Shown here: positions 20,291-30,246 of the stretch, in pieces
How positions within the stretch are numbered: position 1 is the stretch's first letter
Layout: every line of letters begins with the position of its first letter
NCBI RefSeq assembly: GCF_029433855.1
Contig: NZ_JAROAU010000003.1
Span: 2,705,024 to 2,769,023, forward strand
From: Candidatus Kosakonia sp. 282A-S69
GTDB lineage: Bacteria; Pseudomonadota; Gammaproteobacteria; Enterobacterales; Enterobacteriaceae
Direction: 5' to 3'
DNA length: 64,000 nt
Translations under genes and position numbers: made by a program
Notes under the pieces: model-generated
Database searches by the model: none
The model's input: the letters and a program-made list of their open reading frames with translations, nothing else
What the model was told of the DNA's origin: nothing

Positions 20291-21256
20291 ATGGTAAGTG
20301 GTGTGTTGTATGCCTTGCTCGCCGGGCTGTTTTGGGGGCTGATTTTTGTCGGGCCGCTCATCGTGCCGGATTACCCGGCCGCCCTGCAATCGACGGGGCG
20401 CTACCTGGCGCTGGGGCTGATTGCGCTGCCGCTGGCATGGCTTGGGCGCGCGCGTCTGCGCCAGTTAACGCGCGGTGACTGGTGGACCGCGCTGTGGCTA
20501 ACCTTAATGGGCAATCTGATCTACTACGTCTGCCTCGCCAGCGCCATCCAGCGCACCGGCGGCCCGGTGTCGACGATGATCATCGCCACGCTGCCGGTGG
20601 TGATCCCGGTGTGCGCCAATCTGCTCTATAGCCAGCGTGACGGCAAGCTCGCCTGGGGTCGGCTGCTGCCAGCGCTGCTCGCCATCGCCGTCGGGTTGGG
20701 GTGTGTGAATGTGGCCGAACTGCGCGAGGGCATTCCGGATTTTAGCTGGAGCCGGTATGGTTCAGGGATTGCGCTGGCCTTTGTTTCGGTGGCCTGCTGG
20801 GCGTGGTATGCGCTGCGTAACGCGCGCTGGCTGCGGGAAAACCCGGATAAGAACCCAATGATGTGGGCAACGGCGCAGGCGCTGGTGACGCTGCCGTTGT
20901 CCCTGGTGGGCTACCTTGCGGCATGTCTGTGGCTTGACGTTCAGCAGCCCGACTTCGCGCTCCCCTTCGGCCCGCGCCCGCTGCTCTTTATCGGCCTGAT
21001 GTTGATGATTGCGGTGCTCTGCTCGTGGGTGGGCGCGCTGTGCTGGAACATTGCCTGCCAGCGCCTGCCGACGGTGATTGTCGGCCCGCTGATCGTCTTT
21101 GAAACCCTCGCCGGGCTGCTCTATACCTTCCTGCTGCGCCAGAGCCTGCCGCCGCTCTTAACCCTGCTCGGCATTACCCTGCTGATTAGCGGCGTGTTGA
21201 TGGCAGTAGCCTCGAAACCGCAGAAAGCCCACATCACGCCGCTTAAGCAGCCATAA
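20291..21256 (+). CDS. ytfF: YtfF, EamA/DMT-family inner-membrane transporter
   Basis: 321 residues, about ten transmembrane helices in two EamA repeats, matching E. coli YtfF in length and sequence (VSGVLYALLAG..WGLIFVGPL). The open frame extends back to 20204 over the araC end, but ATG 20291 with GAGG upstream gives the family length. Drug/metabolite transporter superfamily, probably an exporter; no substrate is established. The preceding AraC regulator may control it. Confidence 0.92.
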   Translation: MVSGVLYALLAGLFWGLIFVGPLIVPDYPAALQSTGRYLALGLIALPLAWLGRARLRQLTRGDWWTALWLTLMGNLIYYVCLASAIQRTGGPVSTMIIATLPVVIPVCANLLYSQRDGKLAWGRLLPALLAIAVGLGCVNVAELREGIPDFSWSRYGSGIALAFVSVACWAWYALRNARWLRENPDKNPMMWATAQALVTLPLSLVGYLAACLWLDVQQPDFALPFGPRPLLFIGLMLMIAVLCSWVGALCWNIACQRLPTVIVGPLIVFETLAGLLYTFLLRQSLPPLLTLLGITLLISGVLMAVASKPQKAHITPLKQP

Positions 21257-21283
21257 AAAAACCCGGCTTACGCCGGGTTTTAA
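21255..21283. terminator. Bidirectional terminator between ytfF and the Tsr-like receptor
   Basis: AAAACCCGGC / GCCGGGTTTT with a 4-base loop (21257-21281), A-rich on one side and T-rich on the other. It serves both convergent genes. Confidence 0.88.
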
Positions 21284-22939
21284 TCAGAAGGTTTCCCAGT
21301 TGGCTTCGTTGACGCTGGCCGTGGCCGGTGTCTTCGCCATCGCTACCGGCGAGCGCAGCGCAGGACGCTGAGCGTCACGGCTGCGGTTTACTTTGAACAC
21401 CGCAACGGTTTCGGTCAGGCGAGCAGCCTGCTCTTCCAGCGCAGCGGCCGCTGCGGCGGACTCCTGCACCAGCGAGGCGTTCTGCTGGGTCACGCGATCC
21501 ATCTCGGCAACAGCCTGGCCAACCTGGTCGATACCACGGCTCTGCTCATCGGACGCAGAGGAGATTTCGCCCATAATGTCCGTCACACGCGTTACCGCGC
21601 TGACAATCTCAGCCATGGTTTCACCGGCTTCGTGAACCAGCGCCGAACCGGCGCTTACGCGGTTACCGGAGTCATCAATCAGCCCTTTGATCTCTTTCGC
21701 GGCCTGCGCGCTGCGCTGTGCCAGCGTACGCACTTCACCCGCTACCACCGCAAAGCCACGACCCTGCTCACCGGCACGGGCGGCTTCTACCGCGGCGTTC
21801 AGCGCCAGGATGTTGGTCTGGAAGGCAATACCGTCGATCACGTTGGTGATCTGGGCGATTTTGCTGGAGCTGGCGGCGATTTCGTCCATTGTACGCACTA
21901 CGCCATCCACCACTTCACCGCCTTTCTTCGCGGTACCGGAGGCGTTAAGCGCCAGTTGGGTAGCCTGACGGGCGTTGTCGGCGTTCTGTTTCACCGTCGC
22001 GGTCAGCTGCTCCATGCTGGCTGCGGTCTCTTCCAGCGAGGCCGCCTGCTGCTCGGTACGCGAGGAGAGATCGTTGTTACCGATAGAGATTTCACCGGCA
22101 CCGGTATAGATCGTGTCTGCGCCATCGCGCACCACGCTGACGGTTTTCACCAGCGCCTGCTGCATCTCCTGTACGTTCTGCGCCAGACGCGCCATCTCGT
22201 TGGAGCCTTCGGCGTGGATCGCGTGGGTCAAATCACCGGTGGCGATCTGGCGGATATGGCCCATAATTTCGTGCAGCGGCTTCAGCAGCACGCGCTGCAT
22301 TGCAACCCAACTCATTGCAATGACGGCCAGCACCACCACCATTACGGTCGCCAGAATCCAGAGAATACGGATGTAGTCATGTTCGTTCTGCTTCACGCCT
22401 TCGCTGGCAAGCCTGGCCTGCTCGGCGCGCCAGGCGCGATAGCTCTTCTCCATCGCTTCCTGTTTTTTCTGCGCATTCTGGCGGAACATATCTTCCAGCT
22501 TACCGGCCAGCAGCAGGCGGTTCATTTCCGTCAGCGTGTCGTGGTAGATGCGGTACTGCTTTTCCAGATCGCCAGACAGGTTCTCATCGAGGCCCGGTGT
22601 TTCCGGCAGCTTGTAGTAGATATCGAAATGCTGCTGCGCCTGATTAAGTAAATTGGTTGCTGTCTGCACCAGCTCACCGAGTTGCCCGCCGTTGATCTGG
22701 CTGGCGGTGCTGCTCTGTAAGCGCAGCATGCCGCGGTTCAGAGTCACACGCGCCTGGTTGAGGCTGATCCACGCATCGGTAAATTCGGATACGTTCTGGC
22801 TCGATACCTGAGAAACATTGAAGTTGTGCTTGTCATTGTTGAGCGCACTAATGAAAACGCCAGCAGAGATCAGCTGAAGTGCGCCAAGCACAACTAAAAC
22901 CATGATTAATAAAGTTATAACTTTGATACGTTTGAACAT
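21284..22939 (-). CDS. Tsr-like methyl-accepting chemotaxis protein
   Basis: 551 residues, the exact length of E. coli Tsr. TM1 about 7-30; four-helix-bundle periplasmic domain (31-190); TM2 about 191-213; HAMP; signalling coiled coil with hairpin tip [21 protein letters not shown]; and C-terminal NWETF, the CheR/CheB tether. Tsr's serine-contacting residues R64, N68, R69, F152 and R73 are conserved at the same numbers, but position 156 is Ala instead of Thr. A sigma-28-like promoter lies at 22982-23007. It binds an amino-acid-like ligand, but specificity may differ from Tsr. Not in this position in E. coli. Confidence 0.93.
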   Translation of the reverse strand: MFKRIKVITLLIMVLVVLGALQLISAGVFISALNNDKHNFNVSQVSSQNVSEFTDAWISLNQARVTLNRGMLRLQSSTASQINGGQLGELVQTATNLLNQAQQHFDIYYKLPETPGLDENLSGDLEKQYRIYHDTLTEMNRLLLAGKLEDMFRQNAQKKQEAMEKSYRAWRAEQARLASEGVKQNEHDYIRILWILATVMVVVLAVIAMSWVAMQRVLLKPLHEIMGHIRQIATGDLTHAIHAEGSNEMARLAQNVQEMQQALVKTVSVVRDGADTIYTGAGEISIGNNDLSSRTEQQAASLEETAASMEQLTATVKQNADNARQATQLALNASGTAKKGGEVVDGVVRTMDEIAASSSKIAQITNVIDGIAFQTNILALNAAVEAARAGEQGRGFAVVAGEVRTLAQRSAQAAKEIKGLIDDSGNRVSAGSALVHEAGETMAEIVSAVTRVTDIMGEISSASDEQSRGIDQVGQAVAEMDRVTQQNASLVQESAAAAAALEEQAARLTETVAVFKVNRSRDAQRPALRSPVAMAKTPATASVNEANWETF

Positions 22940-22981
22940 CGTCGGCCTTTATTGCGTACAGAATATTGTCAGAACAGAGAC

Positions 22982-23007
22982 TATCGGCAGCGATGAAAAG
23001 TTGTTTA
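22982..23007 (-). promoter_or_regulatory. Sigma-28 (FliA) promoter of the Tsr-like receptor
   Basis: On the minus strand TAAACAAC, an 11-base spacer, then GCCGATA, matching the flagellar sigma consensus TAAAGTTT-N11-GCCGATAA well. It lies 43 bases upstream of the ATG. Confidence 0.8.
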
Positions 23008-23162
23008 ATGTCAATAATTTGCCCTATCCAAAACTTTCCAAAAAAAGTAATGGTATTCAATGTGTTAATTTCGAAAGATTTTTTGTGATGCGTATCACGG
23101 TTTTTCACGCAAGAAAGTAATAAGGCTGCACCGTTCTCCGTTAGGGGTATATGATCGCGATA

Positions 23163-23185
23163 AAGATGCATTTATAATGCATCTT
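23163..23185. promoter_or_regulatory. NsrR operator overlapping the ytfE promoter
   Basis: A near-perfect palindrome: arms AAGATGCAT and ATGCATCTT separated by TTATA, the NsrR consensus. A TATAAT -10 (23173-23178) lies inside it, so bound NsrR would block RNA polymerase. The repressor gene is at 50001-50426. Confidence 0.9.
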
Positions 23186-23211
23186 ATAAACTTCACAATG
23201 AGGTCACCGTT

Positions 23212-23877
23212 ATGGCTTTCCGCGATCAATCCCTGGGTGAGCTGGCGCTCTCCATCCCCCGCGCCTCTGCCCTGTTTCGTAAATATGATATGGATTACTG
23301 CTGCGGTGGTAAGCAAACGCTGGGCCGCTCGGCGGCGCGTAAAGCACTCGATATCGATACCCTTGAAGCCGAACTGGCGAAGCTGGCTGAGCAGCCTCTC
23401 GACAAAGAGTGGCGCACGGCACCGCTGGCAGAGATCATCGACCACATCATTGTTCGTTATCACGATCGCCACCGTGAGCAGCTGCCAGAGCTGATTCTGC
23501 AAGCCAGCAAAGTGGAGCGCGTCCACGCCGATAAACCGAATGTACCGCGCGGGTTAACCAAATACCTTACCCTGCTGCATGAGGAGCTCTCCAGCCACAT
23601 GATGAAGGAGGAGCAGATCCTCTTCCCGATGATTAAACAAGGCATGGGCGCGCAGGCGATGGGGCCGATTAGCGTGATGGAGAGCGAACATGATGAGGCG
23701 GGCGAGTTGCTGGAGGTGATTAAACACACCACCCAGAATGTGACCCCGCCGCCGGAAGCCTGCACCACCTGGAAAGCGATGTATAACGGTATCAACACGC
23801 TGATTGATGATTTGATGGAACACATCAGCCTTGAGAACAACACTCTTTTCCCGCGTGCCCTCGCAGGCGAAAAATAA
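23212..23877 (+). CDS. ytfE: YtfE/RIC, di-iron protein for repair of iron-sulfur clusters after nitrosative stress
   Basis: 221-residue hemerythrin-like protein. The N-terminal ScdA domain carries the CC pair (C30, C31, in DYCCGG). The di-iron ligands H84, H129, E133, H160, H204 and E208 are all present at the same positions as in E. coli. It repairs nitric-oxide-damaged iron-sulfur clusters in the cytosol. ATG at 23212 with GAGG at 23200-23203. The NsrR palindrome overlapping its promoter predicts induction by nitric oxide. Followed by a strong terminator facing cycA. Confidence 0.97.
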   Translation: MAFRDQSLGELALSIPRASALFRKYDMDYCCGGKQTLGRSAARKALDIDTLEAELAKLAEQPLDKEWRTAPLAEIIDHIIVRYHDRHREQLPELILQASKVERVHADKPNVPRGLTKYLTLLHEELSSHMMKEEQILFPMIKQGMGAQAMGPISVMESEHDEAGELLEVIKHTTQNVTPPPEACTTWKAMYNGINTLIDDLMEHISLENNTLFPRALAGEK

Positions 23878-23912
23878 AAAGACGCCCGAGAGCGTCCTTG
23901 ATATGGAAGTTT

Positions 23913-23938
23913 AGAGCCGCCTCGCGGCTCTTTTTTTA
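23913..23938. terminator. Terminator between ytfE and cycA
   Basis: AGAGCCGC / GCGGCTCT with a 3-base loop followed by seven T. A second smaller hairpin (GACGC...GCGTC) lies just after the ytfE stop. Confidence 0.9.
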
Positions 23939-25348
23939 TGACTTGCGGTTAGCAATGCGCTTCTTGCCGGCAAAGAGCCAGCCGGCACCCAGCACCACGA
24001 ACCACAGCGGCGTGACGATCAGCGCCTGGCGGGTATCCGCTTCAAGCGTCAGCAGCACCAGCACGAACAGGAAGAACGCCATGCACACCCAGCACATCAC
24101 TTTGCCGAGCGGCATCTTGTAGATCGATTTTTCATGCAGCTGCGGGCGCTGTTTACGGTAGACCAGGTAGGAGCAGAGAATGATGGTCCAGACGAACATA
24201 AACAGGATCGCCGACACGGTGGTGATCATCGTGAAAGCGGCAATCGCACTCGGGTTGAAATAGAGCATCACGACACCGCCCAGCAGGCAGATGCAGGAGA
24301 AGGTGAGCCCTTTCGCCGGTACCGCGCGTTTAGAGAGCCTGGCGAACGCTTTCGGTGCCACACCATCCTGCGCCAGGCCAAACAGCATACGGCTAGTGGA
24401 GAAGACACCGCTGTTAGCGGAAGAGGCCGCTGAAGTCAGCACCACAAAGTTGATGATGCTCGCCGCCGCCGGAATGCCGACCAGCACGAACAGCTCAACA
24501 AACGGGCTCTTATCCGGCACGACTGAACTCCACGGTGTGACCGACATGATCACGATCAGCGCGAAGACATAGAACATGATGATACGAACCGGAATCGAGT
24601 TGATGGCACGCGGCAGGGATTTCTCCGGATCTTTCGTCTCCGCAGCGGTCGTACCGACCAGTTCGATACCCACAAAGGCAAACACCGCAATCTGGAAGCC
24701 TGCGAAGAAGCCGCTGATACCTTTCGGGAACCAGCCCCCCTCATTCCACAGATGGCTGAACGAGGCTTCAACACCGGTTGGCGATTTGAAATGCATCAGC
24801 ACCATACCCACGCCGACGATAATCAGCGCCACGATAGCGACGATTTTGATCATCGCGAACCAGAACTCCATCTCGCCGAACATTTTGACAGTGGCGAGGT
24901 TAAGGCTCAGCAGCAGGACGACCACCGCCAGCGCGGCGACCCAGTCGGCAAGGCCAGGGAACCAGAACTGTGCATAGGCGGTAATGGCGACCACATCTGC
25001 CATGCCGGTGACGACCCAACAGAACCAGTAGGTCCAGCCGGTAAAATATCCCGCCCACGGCCCGAGCAGGTCGGCGGCGAAGTCGCTAAAAGATTTATAT
25101 TCGAGGTTGGAAAGCAGTAATTCGCCCATCGCACGCATAACGAAAAACAGCATAAAGCCGATGATCATATAAACGAAGATGATTGACGGGCCGGCGAGGC
25201 TAATTGTTTTACCGGAACCCATAAATAAACCGGTACCAATGGCGCCACCTATAGCAATCAGCTGAATATGCCGGTTTGTAAGATTACGCCGTAACGACTG
25301 CTCAGCCGGAGCCGCATTATCAGCGTCGGCTTTAACTTGATCTACCAT
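23936..25348 (-). CDS. cycA: CycA, D-serine/D-alanine/glycine:H+ symporter
   Basis: 470-residue amino-acid/polyamine/organocation (APC) family permease, the E. coli length and sequence. It has twelve membrane helices; the family signature begins NRHIQLIAIGGAIGTGLF (residues about 26-43), and GIELVGTTAAETKDPEKS lies near 228. It imports glycine, D-serine and D-alanine and is the route for D-cycloserine. The leader just upstream of the ATG is CA-rich, like the known GcvB target in E. coli cycA, so repression by this Hfq-dependent small RNA is likely. Confidence 0.96.
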   Translation of the reverse strand: MVDQVKADADNAAPAEQSLRRNLTNRHIQLIAIGGAIGTGLFMGSGKTISLAGPSIIFVYMIIGFMLFFVMRAMGELLLSNLEYKSFSDFAADLLGPWAGYFTGWTYWFCWVVTGMADVVAITAYAQFWFPGLADWVAALAVVVLLLSLNLATVKMFGEMEFWFAMIKIVAIVALIIVGVGMVLMHFKSPTGVEASFSHLWNEGGWFPKGISGFFAGFQIAVFAFVGIELVGTTAAETKDPEKSLPRAINSIPVRIIMFYVFALIVIMSVTPWSSVVPDKSPFVELFVLVGIPAAASIINFVVLTSAASSANSGVFSTSRMLFGLAQDGVAPKAFARLSKRAVPAKGLTFSCICLLGGVVMLYFNPSAIAAFTMITTVSAILFMFVWTIILCSYLVYRKQRPQLHEKSIYKMPLGKVMCWVCMAFFLFVLVLLTLEADTRQALIVTPLWFVVLGAGWLFAGKKRIANRKS

Positions 25349-25361
25349 GTTGTTTTCCTGT

Positions 25362-25374
25362 CTGTGTTGTTGGG
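25362..25374 (-). promoter_or_regulatory. Candidate GcvB small-RNA target in the cycA leader
   Basis: The mRNA strand reads CCCAACAACACAG about 13 bases before the ATG, a CA-rich tract that could pair with the GU-rich R1 region of GcvB. The GcvB gene is not in the window. Confidence 0.45.
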
Positions 25375-25603
25375 CTCTGCTGGCCTTTACGTGTCTGCTT
25401 CGTCCTTAATGGACGCATCGATATTAGGTAAGAATCGGCGGGATGAATACTCTGAATTAAATTGGATGTTAAATATTTGTTTAAAGTGAGTGTTATATCA
25501 CCTGGCAAATGCGAAACAGCTCACAAAAATACACCTGATTGTGCGCTTTGCAAGATAATATATTGCTAACAACTCTGTTTACCGACGATCCGCGAAGTTA
25601 AAA

Positions 25604-25630
25604 ACCCTCTCTTCTGTTAAAAGAGAGGGT
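25604..25630 (-). terminator. fklB terminator
   Basis: Perfect 10-bp inverted repeat ACCCTCTCTT / AAGAGAGGGT with a 7-base loop. On the minus strand it is followed by TTTTT, 14 bases after the fklB stop. Confidence 0.88.
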
Positions 25631-25643
25631 CTTACGCCGAAGC

Positions 25644-26264
25644 TTACAGAATTTCCAGCAGTTCCACTTCAAACACCAGCGTGCTGAATGGCGGGATGGA
25701 CGCGCCAGCGCCGCGCTCGCCGTAAGCGAGGTTGTGCGGAATGGTCAGTTCCCATTTGGAGCCAACCGGCATCAGCGTCAGGGCTTCGATCCAGCCTGCG
25801 ATCACGCCGTTAACCGGGAATTCAGCCGGCTCGCCACGCGCGACGGAGCTGTCGAACACGGTGCCGTCAATCAGCTTACCGGTGTAGTGCACACGTACGC
25901 GGTCGGTACGCGCCGGGATAGCGCCTTCACCCTGGGTGAGCACGCGGAATTGCAGGCCGGATTCGGTGCTGTTAACACCTTCGCGCTCGCGGTTTTCATC
26001 AAGATATTTCACGCCTTCTGCCGCCATCTCTTCGAAACGGGAGCGGCGAACGGCGTCAGCACGTTCGTGGATTTCACGCAGCGCGCGATGAACAACGTCT
26101 ACCGGTACAGCAGGCTGTTTGCCCGCCAGCGCATCGGCGATACCCGCGACCAGCGCTTCCGGTAACAGCCCCTCTAACCCGGATTCGCTCAGCTGCTGTC
26201 CTACCTGCAAACCAATGCCGTAGCTGGCTTGCGCTTCGATCGTGTCAAAAGTTGGGGTGGTCAT
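25644..26264 (-). CDS. fklB: FklB (FKBP22), peptidyl-prolyl cis-trans isomerase
   Basis: 206-residue FKBP-type isomerase. An N-terminal dimerisation domain (about 1-90, [13 protein letters not shown]) is joined by a long helix to the catalytic FKBP domain (about 110-206: [39 protein letters not shown]). The frame runs on to 26279, but the homologue begins [12 protein letters not shown] at 26264. Unlike FkpA it has no signal peptide. Single-gene unit. Confidence 0.96.
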   Translation of the reverse strand: MTTPTFDTIEAQASYGIGLQVGQQLSESGLEGLLPEALVAGIADALAGKQPAVPVDVVHRALREIHERADAVRRSRFEEMAAEGVKYLDENREREGVNSTESGLQFRVLTQGEGAIPARTDRVRVHYTGKLIDGTVFDSSVARGEPAEFPVNGVIAGWIEALTLMPVGSKWELTIPHNLAYGERGAGASIPPFSTLVFEVELLEIL

Positions 26265-26527
26265 GGGTTTTCCTTCCATCGCTTTTTAAAGTAGCGCGCA
26301 GCATAACAGCCGCCCTACGCCGGGCACAACTTTGTCACGGGAAAGATGACAAAAGCGCGCGAAAGGGAAAGAATGGTTCACGTTAGCAAAACCCTGCATT
26401 GTGGTGACAAAATAGTACTTTGTATGGGCTTTCATGCGCTTAAACGCCGCGAACGCCAATGCAGGGAGATAAAGTGTATATACTCAACGAGACAGGATAT
26501 TAAATGACGCGGAGCAGGAGGAGAGCC

Positions 26528-27169
26528 ATGCCCGGGCGATTTGAACTGAAACCTACCCTTGCGAAGATCTGGCATGCCCCGGACAATTTTCGCCTGATGG
26601 ACCCGCTCCCGCCCCTTCACCGCCGCGGCCTGATTCTGGCGGCGCTGCTGGTTGTTATCGGCTTTCTGCTGCCGTCTACGGATGAGAGCGTGCCGCAGCG
26701 CAGCAGTGAGGCGCGCGATGCGCAGCTCGACCTCCCCGCTTCGCCTAATGTTACGCCGCCGCAGGTGGTCAACGATCCGCAGCTCAATGCGCCCAGCGCG
26801 GAAGCGTCGATGCAGCAGCAGGAGTCGATTGAGCAGCAGCCCTCCAGTGAGCAGCAGCCCACCGCTGAGCAAAACAGCCCACCGCTGTCCACCAATAGCG
26901 GTATCGATCAGCAGTGGCGCACCTATCGGGTGGGCGAAGGGAAAACTCTTGCGCAGCTCTTCCGCGATCACAATCTGCCGCCGACGGATGTCTATGCCAT
27001 GGCGAAGGTTGAGGGCGACGGCAAGCCGCTCAGCAACCTGCAGAGCGGCCAGATGGTGAAGATCCGCCAGAACGCCAACGGCGTAGTGACCGGCCTGACG
27101 ATTGAAACCGGCGGTCAGCAGGTGCTGTTTACCCGCCAGCCGGACGGCAGCTTTATCCGCGCCCGCTAA
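26528..27169 (+). CDS. ytfB: YtfB, OapA-domain cell-division protein
   Basis: 213-residue bitopic inner-membrane protein. A cytoplasmic N-terminus (MPGRFELKPTLAKIW), one helix near residues 33-52, a Gln/Ser/Pro-rich periplasmic linker, then the OapA/LysM-like peptidoglycan-binding domain (VGEGKTLAQLFRDHNLPPTDVYAMAK). In E. coli it localises to the septum through glycan binding. ATG at 26528 follows AGGAGGAGAG at 26515-26524 and matches the homologue; an upstream in-frame ATG at 26504 is not used. Confidence 0.93.
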   Translation: MPGRFELKPTLAKIWHAPDNFRLMDPLPPLHRRGLILAALLVVIGFLLPSTDESVPQRSSEARDAQLDLPASPNVTPPQVVNDPQLNAPSAEASMQQQESIEQQPSSEQQPTAEQNSPPLSTNSGIDQQWRTYRVGEGKTLAQLFRDHNLPPTDVYAMAKVEGDGKPLSNLQSGQMVKIRQNANGVVTGLTIETGGQQVLFTRQPDGSFIRAR

Positions 27170-27190
27170 ACCTCCAGCGCCGGGTGGCGA

Positions 27191-28120
27191 TCACCTGGCG
27201 CGCTTATTGACCCACGCGATCCCCGAACAGACCAGCACCAGCGCGACAGCGTATTTCCACTCCAGAATATTCTCGCCGAGGAAGATGGCCGACAGCACCG
27301 AGCCCGCCACCGGGATGACAAAGTTGAAGGGTGCGATCATGCTGACGCGGTTCACTTTCAGTAGCGCACTCCAGAGGGCAAACGCAACCGAAGAGAGCAG
27401 CGTCAGGTATGCGAGCACCATGACCGCCGCCGCGCTCTCCACCGCCAGCGTGCCGCCCGTAAGATAGCCGCCCGCCAGCAGCGCCAGGCCGCCGATCGCC
27501 AGCTGCCAGCCGGTCATCACTGTCGGATCGACCGTTTGCGAAATCCGCTTACCGTACAACGTGGCGGCAGAGAGAATAAACGCTGCCAGAATGACAAAGC
27601 CGTCGCCCTGCCAGACAAAGCGGAAATCCGCCAGCCCGCTGTGGAAGTTCACCAGCATCACGCCGGCGAAGCCCAGCACGCAGCCGAGCGTTTTGTTGTA
27701 GCTCAGCTTGTCATTGTGATAGATGAAGTGCGCCAGTAACACGCTGAAAAAGGTGCCGGTGGCGTTCATGATCGACCCGTTCACACCAGTCGTATAGGCA
27801 AGGCCAATATAAAAGAAGGTGTATTGTAACGAGGTCTGGGTTAGCCCGAGCAGCGTCAGCTGACCAAACTGCGAAGCGCTGAGCCTGGCGATAGGTTTAC
27901 GCTGCGCCAGCGCAAACAGCAGCAGTAAGGCACCGGCAAAGAGAAAGCGGTAACCGGCAAACACCACTTTGGAGGGGATGTCATCGGTGGCGATATGAAA
28001 CAGTTCATAGCCGCTTTTGATCGCCGGGTAGGAGCTCCCCCATAACAGACAGCAGAGCGTGGCGCAGGCGTAAGCGATATGACGACGGGCAAAAACGGGG
28101 GTGGGCAGCGGGGAATCCAT
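27191..28120 (-). CDS. EamA/DMT-family transporter
   Basis: 309 residues with ten predicted membrane helices in two EamA repeats (LLWGSSYPAIKSGYELF; STAT-like second repeat ending LGENILEWKYAVALVLVC). A drug/metabolite-superfamily permease of unknown substrate. It replaces E. coli ytfA/yjfZ between ytfB and rplI and ends 22 bases from the convergent ytfB, so it looks like a lineage-specific gene. Confidence 0.83.
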   Translation of the reverse strand: MDSPLPTPVFARRHIAYACATLCCLLWGSSYPAIKSGYELFHIATDDIPSKVVFAGYRFLFAGALLLLFALAQRKPIARLSASQFGQLTLLGLTQTSLQYTFFYIGLAYTTGVNGSIMNATGTFFSVLLAHFIYHNDKLSYNKTLGCVLGFAGVMLVNFHSGLADFRFVWQGDGFVILAAFILSAATLYGKRISQTVDPTVMTGWQLAIGGLALLAGGYLTGGTLAVESAAAVMVLAYLTLLSSVAFALWSALLKVNRVSMIAPFNFVIPVAGSVLSAIFLGENILEWKYAVALVLVCSGIAWVNKRAR

Positions 28121-28220
28121 GGCTCATCTCAAAAATAAAATTGCGTTTTAATTTAGTATCTGAGAATGCGGTGGAAATAGCTACCGGGAAAGACGGGAAG
28201 TGTGGGCGGGGCGGAAAAGC

Positions 28221-28243
28221 AAAACGCCGGCACAAGGCCGGCG
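28221..28243 (-). terminator. Terminator of the rpsF-priB-rpsR-rplI operon
   Basis: CGCCGGC / GCCGGCG with a 5-base loop, followed on the minus strand by TTTT, 85 bases after the rplI stop and upstream of the DMT gene. Confidence 0.75.
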
Positions 28244-28327
28244 CTTCGTCTCTCATTGTCGTCCGCGTTGCAGAGGCGTTAGCGCCTGCAGACCCGAACA
28301 ACTCAGAGCGCAGTGATGAGTAAAAAA

Positions 28328-28789
<462 letters not shown>

Positions 28790-28818
28790 TCAAAGTCGTA
28801 TTAATGGACCGTGACCGA

Positions 28819-29365
<547 letters not shown>

Positions 29366-29371
29366 CAGGAA

Positions 29372-29785
<414 letters not shown>

Positions 29786-29792
29786 TTATTCA

Positions 29793-29827
29793 GCCTCCTG
29801 TCTGGGTCAGCCGAGGCCCGGGGAGGC
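29793..29827 (-). promoter_or_regulatory. S6:S18 autoregulatory RNA leader
   Basis: In the rpsF leader the arms GCCTCC and GGAGGC close a stem enclosing a conserved-looking CCG bulge region and a short inner helix (GCCUCGG / CCCAGAC side). This matches the S6:S18-binding motif described upstream of rpsF in many bacteria, which mimics the 16S rRNA site. Confidence 0.7.
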
Positions 29828-29866
29828 AAGGAACGTGTTAAAGGTCGGCTGAAAAATTGACGCGTC

Positions 29867-29895
29867 ATAATACTGGCGTCCCCCCAGGAACTCAA
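29867..29895 (-). promoter_or_regulatory. rpsF operon promoter
   Basis: Minus-strand TTGAGT (29895-29890), 17-base spacer, TATTAT (29872-29867). It predicts a leader of about 90 bases that includes the S6:S18 motif. Confidence 0.75.
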
Positions 29896-30033
29896 GGTGA
29901 ATTGCACAATTAATTCGCACTAAGCGCCAAGAGAAGCCGCCACGGCGGATTACACTTAAACAGCACACCTCACAACCCAAGGAGAAGAGATGTTCAGACG
30001 ATAGTTCCCGAAGACGTACTGGAGCGTAACATC

Positions 30034-30246
30034 ATGAAATTCATGCCACTTTTATTAGCAACTCTGCTGCTCAGCGCCCAGGCTAGCGCAGCAATTACCC
30101 CTCCCCGCCCGCAAGCCCGCAATATGGATGACGTGCAGAGCTTAGGTGTTATCTATATTAATCATAATCTTGCCGATGTTGACGACGCCGAACCGGTGCT
30201 GATTGAGCACCCGGATGCCGCCCCGCCGCTTAAAGATGACGGCTAA
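30034..30246 (+). CDS. yjfY: YjfY-like DUF1471 protein, C-terminally truncated
   Basis: 70 residues: a signal peptide (ends ASA) and the YjfY-like stretch QARNMDDVQSLGVIYINHN. It then diverges to an acidic tail and stops, where E. coli YjfY (91 residues) continues through the second half of the DUF1471 fold. Its stop overlaps the end of the convergent yjfP by 17 bases. In E. coli the ula genes lie between the two, so a deletion may have cut off the end of yjfY. GGAG at 30021-30024 serves the ATG at 30034. It is probably not a functional DUF1471 domain. Confidence 0.7.
   Translation: MKFMPLLLATLLLSAQASAAITPPRPQARNMDDVQSLGVIYINHNLADVDDAEPVLIEHPDAAPPLKDDG

Noticed and set aside
25486-25501. CRP-like GTGA...TCAC upstream of cycA
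   Set aside because: The spacer is 8 bases, not the 6 that CRP needs.
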